A DNA stretch of 37,288 nt from Candidatus Agathobaculum merdavium (lineage in GTDB: Bacteria > Bacillota > Clostridia > Oscillospirales > Butyricicoccaceae): contig DXDE01000094.1 in NCBI GenBank assembly GCA_019115615.1, positions 1 to 37,288 of the forward strand, written 5' to 3'. The translations under genes were made by a program, and so were the position numbers. Every line of letters starts with the position of its first letter. The stretch's first letter is position 1. The notes below the pieces were generated by a model. That model was given only the letters and a program-made list of their open reading frames with translations, did not search any database and had not been told where the DNA came from. Of this stretch, positions 1 to 10,169 are shown piece by piece.

Positions 1-149
1 GACCTCACTTCCGAGCGAATAGGAAACAGTGCGTTATCAACGCAGCAGATATCGGAAAGCATCAGACCGAGGGTCCCGAAACAGGAAAACCTCTTACACA
101 TGGGAAAAGTCTCCGTTTCGTAGTGTACTGGGCTTTTCTTGCATTTGAT
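1..149 (-). ncRNA. Candidate structured non-coding RNA, truncated by the window edge, reading leftward
   Basis: Minus-strand promoter TTGCTT-16 nt-TATAAT (183..156) precedes a stretch without a convincing ORF. It contains a TGCGTT/AACGCA hairpin inside a wider CTTTCCGA/TCGGAAG inverted repeat. Confidence 0.3.
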
Positions 150-155
150 GATTCT

Positions 156-183
156 ATTATAGTGATTTTATATAAAAAAGCAA
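156..183 (-). promoter_or_regulatory. Sigma-A-like promoter directing transcription leftward
   Basis: Reverse complement reads TTGCTT, 16-nt spacer, TATAAT. Confidence 0.5.
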
Positions 184-366
184 GTATAATTTTGTTTAAT
201 GTTCCTGTTGTTTTTCGGAAATTATTGTGCAATGCGACAATGAAACGCGATCTGGATTAGATGGTTCGCACAATAGATGATGGCGCTAGGGCGATTTTGC
301 TGCATGGGTACGGGAACAATCGGGCGTTCCATTCCGTGTTGATGGCAGAAAGGAGGAGAGAGCAGG

Positions 367-906
367 ATGCAAAACGATATGCGCTCAGACGCATTTCTGT
401 CGGATGCGATGGAGCAATATGGCGACGCAGTCTATCGGTTGGCATTGTGCCGGATGGACAGCCGCGCGGACGCGGAAGACGTCTTTCAGGATGTGTTTCT
501 GCGCCTGCTGCGCGATAAGACTGAATTCCGGGATGGTGAGCATCTCAAGGCATGGCTGCTGCGCGTGACGGTCAACTGCTGCAACGACCTGCGCCGGTCG
601 GCGTGGTTCAAACGCACGGCGCCACTGGAAGCCGCACCCGATGCTGCGGCGCCGATGCCGGAAACGAACAGCGAGCTATGGCAGGCGGTGCATGCGCTGC
701 CGGATGACCTGCGCACCGCGGTTTGGCTGCACTATGTGGAGGGCTACGGTACGGACGAGATCGCATCTCTTGTGGGCTGCCGCCCGGCGACCGTTCGCAC
801 CCGTCTGCACCGCGCCCGCAAACGCTTGAAATTCGAACTGGAGGGATCTGACGATGAACAACCGGAACAACTGGGAACAGATGAAGAATATCAAAGCGCC
901 CGATGA
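367..906 (+). CDS. RNA polymerase ECF-type sigma factor
   Basis: sigma70 region 2 (DAEDVFQDVFLRLL...FRDGEHLKAWLLRVTVNCCNDLRR) and region 4 (GYGTDEIASLVGCRPATVRTRLHRARKRLK). Confidence 0.9.
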   Translation: MQNDMRSDAFLSDAMEQYGDAVYRLALCRMDSRADAEDVFQDVFLRLLRDKTEFRDGEHLKAWLLRVTVNCCNDLRRSAWFKRTAPLEAAPDAAAPMPETNSELWQAVHALPDDLRTAVWLHYVEGYGTDEIASLVGCRPATVRTRLHRARKRLKFELEGSDDEQPEQLGTDEEYQSAR

Positions 907-1789
907 ACTGAAGGAAAGGACGCTCGCTGCTGCGCGGCAGGCACGCCGCGAGGAACAGCAGGATGTGCCGCAGCATCTGGCGGTTGTGCCGCGCCGCCGG
1001 TTTGGCATGGCAAAACGGATCGTGGCTGTGGCGTGCGCGTTCGGCGTGGTGGTCGGCGGTACGGCGGTCTGGAAATCACAGCAAAGCGGACAGCCCGCGT
1101 CCGACGCAGTGGCCGAGGCGGTCGCGCACTCGTTCGGCATCGTGGCATACGCTGCAGATACGGGGGAGACGATCGAACCCAAGGGCAGCAAAGTCGTGTT
1201 TGACATCGCGTCGGGCGGCAAAGACAGTGCAACCAAAGGGTTTTTCAGCGGCTGTCTGTTCCGCGTGACCGGTGACAATATCAAGACGGTCAGTGCATCG
1301 ATGGACAAGGGCGGCTTGTACCGGTCGGAACGGGTGAATATTGAAGAAGCGGATGTCGAAGCGATCCTGCAGGGCACCAGCGAAGTGACTGCGGGCGCGG
1401 ACGACATGATGGTGCAATCGGAGCCGGAAAAGGGACTATGGTGGGTGGATATCAGCCGCCGTGTAGAGAATGGCTTTGTGGACGCGTATGATCCGGAAGT
1501 CAGTTACGGCCTGTGGGGCGAGCCTAAGCCGGTCGATATGGCACAGGAGGGCGATTTACAGGATGCGTGGCAGACGCGCATCGATGAATTTGAAGGCGCA
1601 ACCCTGACTGTCACCGTTACCTTCACCGACGGCACGACCGACACCCAGACGCTCACCCTGCATACCGGCAAGCTGGGCTGCGAATATGTAGATGGTGAAC
1701 ACAGTCCGCAGCTGACCGGCGAGGTGCTTACCGATGAGCAGGCCGAAGCACAGGGTTATGTTTACGGTGTTTACGCGGAAATTGCATAA
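854..1789 (+). CDS. Anti-sigma-factor-like membrane protein (DUF4179-like) partner of the ECF sigma factor
   Basis: Overlaps the sigma gene; N-terminal cytosolic helix region, a single TM (IVAVACAFGVVVGGTAVW), then an extracytoplasmic domain. Confidence 0.6.
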   Translation: MNNRNNWEQMKNIKAPDELKERTLAAARQARREEQQDVPQHLAVVPRRRFGMAKRIVAVACAFGVVVGGTAVWKSQQSGQPASDAVAEAVAHSFGIVAYAADTGETIEPKGSKVVFDIASGGKDSATKGFFSGCLFRVTGDNIKTVSASMDKGGLYRSERVNIEEADVEAILQGTSEVTAGADDMMVQSEPEKGLWWVDISRRVENGFVDAYDPEVSYGLWGEPKPVDMAQEGDLQDAWQTRIDEFEGATLTVTVTFTDGTTDTQTLTLHTGKLGCEYVDGEHSPQLTGEVLTDEQAEAQGYVYGVYAEIA

Positions 1790-1802
1790 CAGGACGTTAT
1801 TA

Positions 1803-1838
1803 TCCCTCGATCTTTTTCGATCGGGGGATAATTTTTTG
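1803..1838 (+). terminator. Rho-independent terminator
   Basis: CCCTCGATC-tttt-GATCGGGGG hairpin followed by ataatttttt. Confidence 0.6.
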
Positions 1839-1917
1839 CGGAAAAACCCGCAAACAGCTTGAAAAAAACATATAAATCGCCTAAAATAAAGAAAGCTTTG
1901 GAAATGAGGAGAGACCC

Positions 1918-2403
1918 ATGCTGCATATTGTTCTGGTCGAGCCGGAGATCCCGCAAAACACCGGCAACATTGCCCGTACCTGCGCGGCGACGGGCTGCGT
2001 GCTGCATCTGGTCGAGCCGCTCGGCTTTGCGATCGACGATAAACGGATGAAGCGCGCGGGGCTGGATTATTGGCACCTGCTCGACGTCCGCATGTACAAA
2101 AACCTGAATGAATTCTTCGAAAAAAACCCGGATGGGCGTTATTTTTATGCGACCACAAAAGCGCCGCATGCCTATCATGAGGTGGAATATCGCGACGGGG
2201 ACTATCTGATGTTCGGCAAGGAGACAAAAGGGCTGCCCGAAAGTCTGCTGGTGGAGCATCCCGAGCGCTGCGTGCGCATCCCAATGCGCGAGGGGGCGCG
2301 CAGTTTGAACTTGTCCAATTCGGTGGCGGTGATCGTGTTCGAGGCGCTGCGGCAGACCGGCTTTGCGAACCTGCAGCTCGCCGGCCCGTTCCCGCAGGGG
2401 TAA
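1918..2403 (+). CDS. trmL: tRNA (cytidine(34)-2'-O)-methyltransferase (SPOUT family)
   Basis: MLHIVLVEPEIPQNTGNIARTCAATGCVLHLVEPLGF and the C-terminal RIPMREGARSLNLSNSVAVIVFEALRQ motif. Confidence 0.92.
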   Translation: MLHIVLVEPEIPQNTGNIARTCAATGCVLHLVEPLGFAIDDKRMKRAGLDYWHLLDVRMYKNLNEFFEKNPDGRYFYATTKAPHAYHEVEYRDGDYLMFGKETKGLPESLLVEHPERCVRIPMREGARSLNLSNSVAVIVFEALRQTGFANLQLAGPFPQG

Positions 2404-2421
2404 AAGGGATAAGGAGGAGAC

Positions 2422-3297
2422 ATGGAAAAGATACATATTCTGACCGATTCGTCTGCGGATATCCCGCAGGAGCTGGTCGAGAAATACGGTATTGAGATTG
2501 TGCCGATCACGCTGACGCATGAAGGGCGCACAATCCGTGAATACTACGATATCACACCCGAGGAATACTGGAAGCTGCTTGCGGAAAGCCGCGAGATCCC
2601 GACGACCGCCATGGTCACGCCGACTGTGTTCCTCGATTCCTACCGTCGCGCGGCTGAGCGCGGCTGCACGCACCTGCTGGGCGTATTGATCAACGCGAAC
2701 GGTTCAGGCACCTATCAGGCAGCCTGCCTTGCGCGCGACATGTTCCGCGAGGAATATGGCGATAAGATGCAGATCGAGATTTTCGATTCGGCGACCTACA
2801 CCTATATCTATGGCCACATTGTCGCGATCGCGGCGGCCATGCGTGAGCTGGGCGATAGCTACGAGGCGATCCGCGCGGTCGTTGCCAGCCGTCTGGGACG
2901 CGTCGAGGCGTTCCTCGGCGTGTACAGCCTCAAACACCTGAAAAAATCCGGCCGCATTTCAGGCGGCGCGGCGTTTGTCGGCGAAGCGCTCGGCCTCAAG
3001 CCGATCAGCCATGTGTACGGCGGCGCCGTCACGGTGTGCGACAAGGTGCGCGGCGACAAGGCGCTGGTGTCCGGCCTGATCCGCAAGGTGTCCAGCCGTG
3101 TGCAGCAGCCGGAGAAGCAAACGGCGCTCCTGCTTTACGGCGATGTGCCTGCCGCCCGTATCGACGAACTGGAAAAACGCCTGCGCACCGAGATCGGTTT
3201 TAAGGGCGTGCTGCGCAGCCCGATCGGGCCGTCGGTTATCACCAATACCGGACCGCAGGCGCTGGCCGTAGCCTTCTATGGGCCGTCCCGCGGATAG
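2422..3297 (+). CDS. DegV family fatty-acid-binding protein
   Basis: N-terminal HILTDSSADIPQELVEKYGIEIVPITLT is typical of DegV; domain size also fits. Confidence 0.92.
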   Translation: MEKIHILTDSSADIPQELVEKYGIEIVPITLTHEGRTIREYYDITPEEYWKLLAESREIPTTAMVTPTVFLDSYRRAAERGCTHLLGVLINANGSGTYQAACLARDMFREEYGDKMQIEIFDSATYTYIYGHIVAIAAAMRELGDSYEAIRAVVASRLGRVEAFLGVYSLKHLKKSGRISGGAAFVGEALGLKPISHVYGGAVTVCDKVRGDKALVSGLIRKVSSRVQQPEKQTALLLYGDVPAARIDELEKRLRTEIGFKGVLRSPIGPSVITNTGPQALAVAFYGPSRG

Positions 3298-3313
3298 GGT
3301 TAATTGGGCATAT

Positions 3314-3331
3314 TGTTTAATATTTCACAAT
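3314..3331. promoter_or_regulatory. Candidate Rex operator
   Basis: TTGTTTAATATTTCACAA differs at two positions from TTGTGAAATATTTCACAA, a sequence fitting the Rex consensus TTGTGAAnnnnTTCACAA. A second half-site TTTCACAATT lies at 3384-3393. Confidence 0.4.
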
Positions 3332-3397
3332 TATTCACGGCAAAACGCAAATTTTCGCTGAAAGAGAACGGAAAGACAAGGTTTTTCACAATTCTGC

Positions 3398-3426
3398 TTG
3401 CGTAGCACGGCAGAAACGAGTATAAT
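3398..3426 (+). promoter_or_regulatory. Sigma-A-like promoter of the glycolytic cluster
   Basis: TTGCGT-17 nt-TATAAT upstream of pgk. Confidence 0.5.
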
Positions 3427-3517
3427 TTTGTAATGGAAGCGGAATTCTTCATATCGGAAGACCGCTAAAATGCTCCGTATCGCTAACTTTTACATTCAGA
3501 AAGGGAGAGGGATATTT

Positions 3518-4708
3518 ATGCAGTACAACAAGAAGAGCGTCGAGGATATCGACGTAAATGGCAAGAAGGTTATCGTCCGCTGTGACTTCAACGTTCCGCA
3601 GGACGAAAACGGCAACATCACCGATGACAAGCGCATCCGTGCGTCACTGGAGACCATCAAGTACCTGCTCGGCCACAATGCGGCCGTCATTCTTTGCTCG
3701 CACCTCGGCCGTCCGAAGGGCGAAGTCAACATGAAGTATTCGCTGGCTCCGGTTGCTAAGCGCCTGAGCGAGCTGCTCGGCCAGGAAGTCAAGCTGGCCG
3801 CTGACGTTGTCGGCGAGAGCGCCAAGAAGCTGGCCGCTGAGGTCAAGCCGGGCGAGGCTGTTCTGCTCGAGAACGTCCGCTTTGAAAAGGGCGAGACCAA
3901 GAACGATCCCGCGCTGGCTAAGGCGTTTGCCGACATGGCGGAAATCTACGTCAACGACGCGTTCGGCACCTCGCACCGTGCGCACGCTTCGACCGCTGGT
4001 ATCGCGGATTACCTGCCGGCTGTCTGCGGCTTCCTGATCAACAAGGAAATCTCCATCATGGGCAAGGCGCTGTCTGACCCGGCCCGTCCGTTCGTTGCCA
4101 TCCTCGGCGGCGCGAAGGTTTCCGATAAGATCAACGTTATCAACAACCTGATCGACAAGTGCGACACTGTTATCATCGGCGGCGGCATGGCTTACACCTT
4201 CTCCAAGGCGCAGGGCGGTTCGATCGGCACCTCGCTGTGCGAGGAGGACAAGCTCGATCTGGCACTCGGCCTGATCAAGAAGGCGGAAGACAAGGGCGTT
4301 AAGCTCCTGCTGCCGGTCGACACCGTTTGCGGCGACCACTTCGGTGCAGACGCTGAGCCGGTCGTATACGACGCCGGCAAGCTGCCGGACAACATGATGG
4401 GCATGGATATCGGCCCGAAGACCGTTGCGCTGTTCTCTGACGCTGTCAAGAACGCGGGCACGGTTGTTTGGAACGGCCCGATGGGCGTATTCGAGTTCGA
4501 CACCTTCGCAGTTGGCACCAAGGAAGTTGCCAAGGCGATCGCGGCTTCCGGTGCGGTTTCCATCATCGGCGGCGGCGACTCCGCGGCGGCTGTTGAGAAG
4601 CTCGGTTTTGCCGACAAGATGACCCACATCTCCACCGGCGGCGGCGCTTCCCTTGAGTTCCTCGAAGGCCTCGAGCTGCCGGGCATCGCCTGCCTGCAGG
4701 ACAAGTAA
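3518..4708 (+). CDS. pgk: Phosphoglycerate kinase
   Basis: [33 protein letters not shown] and the [14 protein letters not shown]-terminal motif. Start set to the ATG at 3518 after AGGGAGAGG. Confidence 0.97.
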   Translation: MQYNKKSVEDIDVNGKKVIVRCDFNVPQDENGNITDDKRIRASLETIKYLLGHNAAVILCSHLGRPKGEVNMKYSLAPVAKRLSELLGQEVKLAADVVGESAKKLAAEVKPGEAVLLENVRFEKGETKNDPALAKAFADMAEIYVNDAFGTSHRAHASTAGIADYLPAVCGFLINKEISIMGKALSDPARPFVAILGGAKVSDKINVINNLIDKCDTVIIGGGMAYTFSKAQGGSIGTSLCEEDKLDLALGLIKKAEDKGVKLLLPVDTVCGDHFGADAEPVVYDAGKLPDNMMGMDIGPKTVALFSDAVKNAGTVVWNGPMGVFEFDTFAVGTKEVAKAIAASGAVSIIGGGDSAAAVEKLGFADKMTHISTGGGASLEFLEGLELPGIACLQDK

Positions 4709-4713
4709 GTCCC

Positions 4714-4757
4714 GCACATGTGCTTTATACCGGGGCACACCCGTGCCCCGCTATAAT
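4714..4757 (+). promoter_or_regulatory. pgk-tpiA intergenic regulatory cluster: palindrome, hairpin and -10-like TATAAT
   Basis: Palindrome GCACATGTGC (4714-4723), hairpin GGGGCAC/GTGCCCC (4732-4749), TATAAT (4752-4757). Confidence 0.4.
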
Positions 4758-4816
4758 ACATAATTTTGAACCGGACGGGCTGGCCGTCCCAAAGTTTGAA
4801 AGGGGTAAAAACCAAA

Positions 4817-5587
4817 ATGAATCGCAGATACCGTAAGACCATCATCGCTGGCAACTGGAAGATGAACAAGACGCCGAGCGAGGCGAAGGCCCTCATCGAG
4901 GAGATGAAGCCGCTGCTTTCCAAGACCAAGTGGTGCGAAATGGTTCTTTGCGTACCGTTCACTGATATCCAGGCTGCTGTCAAGGCTGCCAAGGGCTCCA
5001 AGATTGCTATCGGTGCGGAGAACATGCACTTTGAGAAGTCCGGCGCGTTCACCGGCGAGATTTCTGCCGATATGCTCAAGGAACTGGGCGTCAAGTACGT
5101 TATCATCGGCCACTCTGAGCGCCGTCAGTACTTCAACGAGACCGACGAGGCTTGCAACAAGAAGGTTCTGGTTGCATTGGAGAACGGCCTGCGCCCGATC
5201 CTGTGCGTTGGCGAGAGCCTGACCGAGCGCGAGCAGGACGTGACCATGGAAGTCATCCGCAAGCAGATCAAGATCGCCCTGCAGGGTGTTGCGGTAGAGG
5301 ATATCAAGAAGGTCGTTATCGCTTATGAGCCGATCTGGGCGATCGGTACCGGCAAGACCGCGACTGCGGAGCAGGCCGGCGAGGTCTGCGGCGCGATCCG
5401 CGACTGCCTGCGTGAGAAGTATGGCGCGCGTGCGGCCCGTGGCATCACCATCCAGTACGGTGGCTCCATGAACGCCAAGAACGCGGCCGAGCTGCTGGCC
5501 CAGCCCGATGTGGACGGCGGCCTGATCGGCGGCGCCTCCCTCAAGAGCGCTGATTTCGCGACCATCGTGGAAGCAGCCAATCAATAA
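4817..5587 (+). CDS. tpiA: Triose-phosphate isomerase
   Basis: [44 protein letters not shown] motifs. Confidence 0.97.
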   Translation: MNRRYRKTIIAGNWKMNKTPSEAKALIEEMKPLLSKTKWCEMVLCVPFTDIQAAVKAAKGSKIAIGAENMHFEKSGAFTGEISADMLKELGVKYVIIGHSERRQYFNETDEACNKKVLVALENGLRPILCVGESLTEREQDVTMEVIRKQIKIALQGVAVEDIKKVVIAYEPIWAIGTGKTATAEQAGEVCGAIRDCLREKYGARAARGITIQYGGSMNAKNAAELLAQPDVDGGLIGGASLKSADFATIVEAANQ

Positions 5588-5597
5588 GATAAGGAAT

Positions 5598-5623
5598 ACG
5601 GTGGGGGCTTGCTCCCGCACCGT
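5598..5623 (+). promoter_or_regulatory. Intergenic hairpin between tpiA and gpmI
   Basis: ACGGTGgGGG cttgct CCCgCACCGT inverted repeat with no T-run. Confidence 0.4.
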
Positions 5624-5694
5624 GCGTGCGGGAGGGGACATCGGAAAGAGCGTTGTCCCCTTTCGTCCGCTTCCGAAAAGGAGTTTATAGCACT

Positions 5695-7533
5695 ATGAAG
5701 AAACAGAACGTGTCCGCCGCGGCGGAGACCGAGGCGGCAAAGGCCGCGCCGGCGGCTGTCAAGGCGGAAGTAAAGCCCGCGGCCAAGGCCGAGGAGAAGG
5801 TCGCTGCCAAGGTTGAGACCAAGGTGGAAGCCAAGCCCGCAGCCAAGGCTGAGGAGAAGGTTGCCGCTGCGGTTGAGGCTAAGGCGGAGACCGAGGAAAA
5901 GGTAGCGGCTAAGGCTGCGGCAAAGAAGCCTGCAGCGAAGAAGGTCACGACTGCCAAGAAGACCACTGCGGCCAAGAAGACTACGACCCGTAAGACCGCA
6001 GCCAAGAAGGCGGACGAGCCGAAGAAGCCGACCGCGCTGATCATCATGGACGGCTTCGGTCATCGTGATGAGGTCAAGGGCAACGCTATCGAGGCGGCAA
6101 AGACCCCGAACCTCGACCGCATCTTCAAGGAAAACCCGCTGGTCTATATCGGCGCTTCCGGTCTGGACGTTGGTCTGCCGGACGGCCAGATGGGCAACTC
6201 TGAGGTTGGCCACACCAACATCGGTGCGGGCCGCATCGTTTATCAGGAGCTGACTCGTATCACCAAGTCCATTCAGGACGGTGATTTCTTCTCGAATGAA
6301 GCGCTCATGAGCGCAATCAACCAGTGCAAGTGGTTCAATTCCACCCTGCACATCTTCGGCCTGCTGTCCGATGGCGGCGTACACTCGCACATCGACCACA
6401 TGTTCGCGCTGCTCGAGTTGGCGCGCCGCAACGGTCTGCGCAAGGTATGCTTCCACTGCTTCATGGACGGCCGCGACACCCCGCCGCAGTCCGGTATCGA
6501 GTATATCGACCGTCTGCAGGCGAAGATCGACGCGGTAGAAGTGGGCTGCATTGCGACCATTTCCGGCCGTTACTACGCGATGGACCGCGACAAGCGCTGG
6601 GACCGCGTAGAGAAGGCTTATCAGGCGATCGCCGAGGGCATCGGCGAGCACGCGGCTACTGCGCATGAGGCGATGAAGAAGTCTTATGACGCAGGCGTCA
6701 CCGACGAGTTCGTCGTTCCGGTTATTGTGACCGAGGGCGCGACCGTGCAGGACGACGACGCGATCATCTTTGCCAACTTCCGCCCCGACCGCGCGCGTGA
6801 GATCACCCGTGCGTTCGTCGATCACGAGTTTGACGGCTTCAAGCGCCAGCGCCGCAACATCCACTACGTCTGCATGACGCAGTATGACGCGACGATCGTC
6901 GGCGTGGAGGTTGCCTTCAAACCGCAGAGCCTGAAGAACACCTTCGGCGAGTATATCTCGGACAAGGGTCTGACCCAGCTGCGCATCGCAGAGACCGAGA
7001 AGTACGCGCACGTCACCTTCTTCTTCAACGGCGGCGTTGAGAAGGAGTATCCGGGCGAGGATCGCGCGCTGATCCCGTCTCCCAAGGTGGCCACCTACGA
7101 CCTCCAGCCGGAGATGAGCGAGCCTGCCGTGACCGAGGAGTGCGTAAAGCGCATCCTGTCCGGCAAGTACGACGTAATCGTTTTGAACTTTGCTAACTGC
7201 GACATGGTCGGCCACACCGGCGTGTTCGATGCTGCCGTCAAGGCGATCGAAGCGACCGATGACGGCGTGGGCAAGGTCGTGGACGCCATCCTCAAGATGG
7301 GCGGCCAGTGTCTGATCACCGCTGACCATGGCAACGTTGACCAGATGCTTGACGCGGACGGTGTGACCCCGTTCACCGCGCACTCCACCAACCCTGTGCC
7401 GCTCGTTATGGTCGGCCATGAGGGCAAGCTGGCGGAAGGCGGCGTGCTGGCGGATCTGGCGCCGACGCTGCTCGAGATGATGGGCCTGCCGCAGCCGGAG
7501 GAAATGACCGGCCACAGCCTGCTCGTCAAGTAA
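5695..7533 (+). CDS. gpmI: 2,3-bisphosphoglycerate-independent phosphoglycerate mutase with Ala/Lys-rich N-terminal extension
   Basis: Catalytic core from PTALIIMDGFG; LPDGQMGNSEVGHTNIGAGR, CFMDGRDTPP, ADHGNVDQM motifs. About 111 residues of low-complexity A/K/E/T sequence precede the core. Confidence 0.95.
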   Translation: MKKQNVSAAAETEAAKAAPAAVKAEVKPAAKAEEKVAAKVETKVEAKPAAKAEEKVAAAVEAKAETEEKVAAKAAAKKPAAKKVTTAKKTTAAKKTTTRKTAAKKADEPKKPTALIIMDGFGHRDEVKGNAIEAAKTPNLDRIFKENPLVYIGASGLDVGLPDGQMGNSEVGHTNIGAGRIVYQELTRITKSIQDGDFFSNEALMSAINQCKWFNSTLHIFGLLSDGGVHSHIDHMFALLELARRNGLRKVCFHCFMDGRDTPPQSGIEYIDRLQAKIDAVEVGCIATISGRYYAMDRDKRWDRVEKAYQAIAEGIGEHAATAHEAMKKSYDAGVTDEFVVPVIVTEGATVQDDDAIIFANFRPDRAREITRAFVDHEFDGFKRQRRNIHYVCMTQYDATIVGVEVAFKPQSLKNTFGEYISDKGLTQLRIAETEKYAHVTFFFNGGVEKEYPGEDRALIPSPKVATYDLQPEMSEPAVTEECVKRILSGKYDVIVLNFANCDMVGHTGVFDAAVKAIEATDDGVGKVVDAILKMGGQCLITADHGNVDQMLDADGVTPFTAHSTNPVPLVMVGHEGKLAEGGVLADLAPTLLEMMGLPQPEEMTGHSLLVK

Positions 7534-7563
7534 ACTATTGCGTATCCCCAAATTTTCAAATAA

Positions 7564-8898
<1,335 letters not shown>

Positions 8899-8911
8899 GT
8901 TTCCGTAAAAT

Positions 8912-8947
8912 AAAAGACGTGCATCCTCTGGATGCACGTCTTTTTTT
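8912..8947 (+). terminator. Rho-independent terminator after eno
   Basis: AAAAGACGTGCATCC-tct-GGATGCACGTCTTTTTTT. Confidence 0.9.
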
Positions 8948-9034
8948 GCATGAAAAATCAATTTTGCCAGTTGGAAAGGAAAGGTTACATAATGGTACAT
9001 AAAAGAAAAAATACAAGTATCTGGCATTAAAGTG

Positions 9035-9063
9035 TTGACCTGAGAGGGCACATGTGCTACTAT
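9035..9063 (+). promoter_or_regulatory. Sigma-A-like promoter with a 10-bp palindrome in the spacer
   Basis: TTGACC (9035-9040), 17-nt spacer containing GCACATGTGC (9048-9057), TACTAT (9058-9063). Confidence 0.55.
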
Positions 9064-9120
9064 GTACTTAGTAAAATGACAAAACATAACCAAGAATACA
9101 TCAAATAGAAGCACGGGTTT

Positions 9121-9135
9121 CCCTTTTCAGGCTTG
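9121..9135 (+). repeat. Left copy of imperfect direct repeat flanking the phage cassette (candidate att-like site)
   Basis: CCCTTTTCAGGCTTG; 14/15 identical to 17387-17401. Confidence 0.4.
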
Positions 9136-9224
9136 TTTTTCTATTTTGCCCATACCTTCATTTCTTTTAGGCCGGTCTCTGCGCTTGTCGTAGGGGCCGG
9201 CCGTTTTATGCAGTGGAACGCATA

Positions 9225-10154
9225 TCAATACCAATAGCCGGCTTTCCATTTCTGCAGCGCGAGGCTGGCGTTTCGATAGCTGACATCCGCCGTCGGTGTG
9301 CCGGCCGGCACGCCGAGGATGGCAGCATCACCGGACTGCACATAGCCGGTGGTTTTCCAGCGGGTGAGTGCCTGCTCGTAGGCGTCAGTCTGCGCCTGAC
9401 TGGTCAAACTGGACGCGTATTGACGGTATTCCAGTGTGGGCAGGCCGTTCAGGAAACCCGTTAGACCGGCCAGAGACAGGCTGTAATCCCGGTCGGCGTT
9501 GTATTGCGACAGGGTCATCTGCGCTTGTTGGAGCGCTGCATTTTCGGCGGCGGTATAGTATTCGCTTTCGAGCGCAGCCTCCTGTGAAGCTGCGTTGTCC
9601 TGCGCAGCGGCGCGTGCGGTCAGACGTGCCTGTCCCAGTGCATTCAGATCGCTGCGGTACTGGTTATCGATCGCAATGCGGCTGGTTTCGGCAGCACCCG
9701 AGGTGGCTGCCGCACCGCGCGCACCCATGTTCAGACCAAGCGCTGCCATCTTTTCTTCGTTGGTGAGGACGGACTGCCGTGCGTTGATATCAGTCTGCGT
9801 CATGCCGGCGACATAATCGTTCTCAATCGAGGACAGGTTGCTGGCAAGCTGCTGCTGGATGCGCTGGCGCGCGGCCTCCAGACGCTTGAGGCGTGCGGCC
9901 TCTGCCGCTTCGTACAGCTGACTGATCGAGCTGCCGCTGTTACCGCTGCCGCCGGATGAGCCGGACGAGACCGAATACGGCTGGTAGTCACCGTTCCATG
10001 TTGCAACTGCTTCGTTGGAAGGAACTTTGCCCGCAAGCCCCTCCGCATCGATCTTATTTTGGCGCTCGGTCAGCAGCTGTTCGCGCTCGGCAGCGTCCTG
10101 CGTATTCGCGATTGCTTCGGAATAGTCGAAATCCTCTCTGTAATTCAGAGCCAT
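9225..10154 (-). CDS. Phage coiled-coil/Ala-Gln-rich structural protein (possible internal or ejection protein)
   Basis: Last gene of the cassette; N-terminal DYSEAI...REQLLTERQNKIDAEGL, Gly/Ser linker, long Ala-rich helical region. Confidence 0.5.
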   Translation of the reverse strand: MALNYREDFDYSEAIANTQDAAEREQLLTERQNKIDAEGLAGKVPSNEAVATWNGDYQPYSVSSGSSGGSGNSGSSISQLYEAAEAARLKRLEAARQRIQQQLASNLSSIENDYVAGMTQTDINARQSVLTNEEKMAALGLNMGARGAAATSGAAETSRIAIDNQYRSDLNALGQARLTARAAAQDNAASQEAALESEYYTAAENAALQQAQMTLSQYNADRDYSLSLAGLTGFLNGLPTLEYRQYASSLTSQAQTDAYEQALTRWKTTGYVQSGDAAILGVPAGTPTADVSYRNASLALQKWKAGYWY

Positions 10155-10169
10155 GATGCTCCTCCTTTC

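Noticed and set aside
5695-6027. DNA-level tandem repeat in the gpmI 5' end
   Set aside because: The repetition is at the amino-acid level (Ala/Lys/Glu); nucleotide units are not regular, so I treat it as a protein tail.
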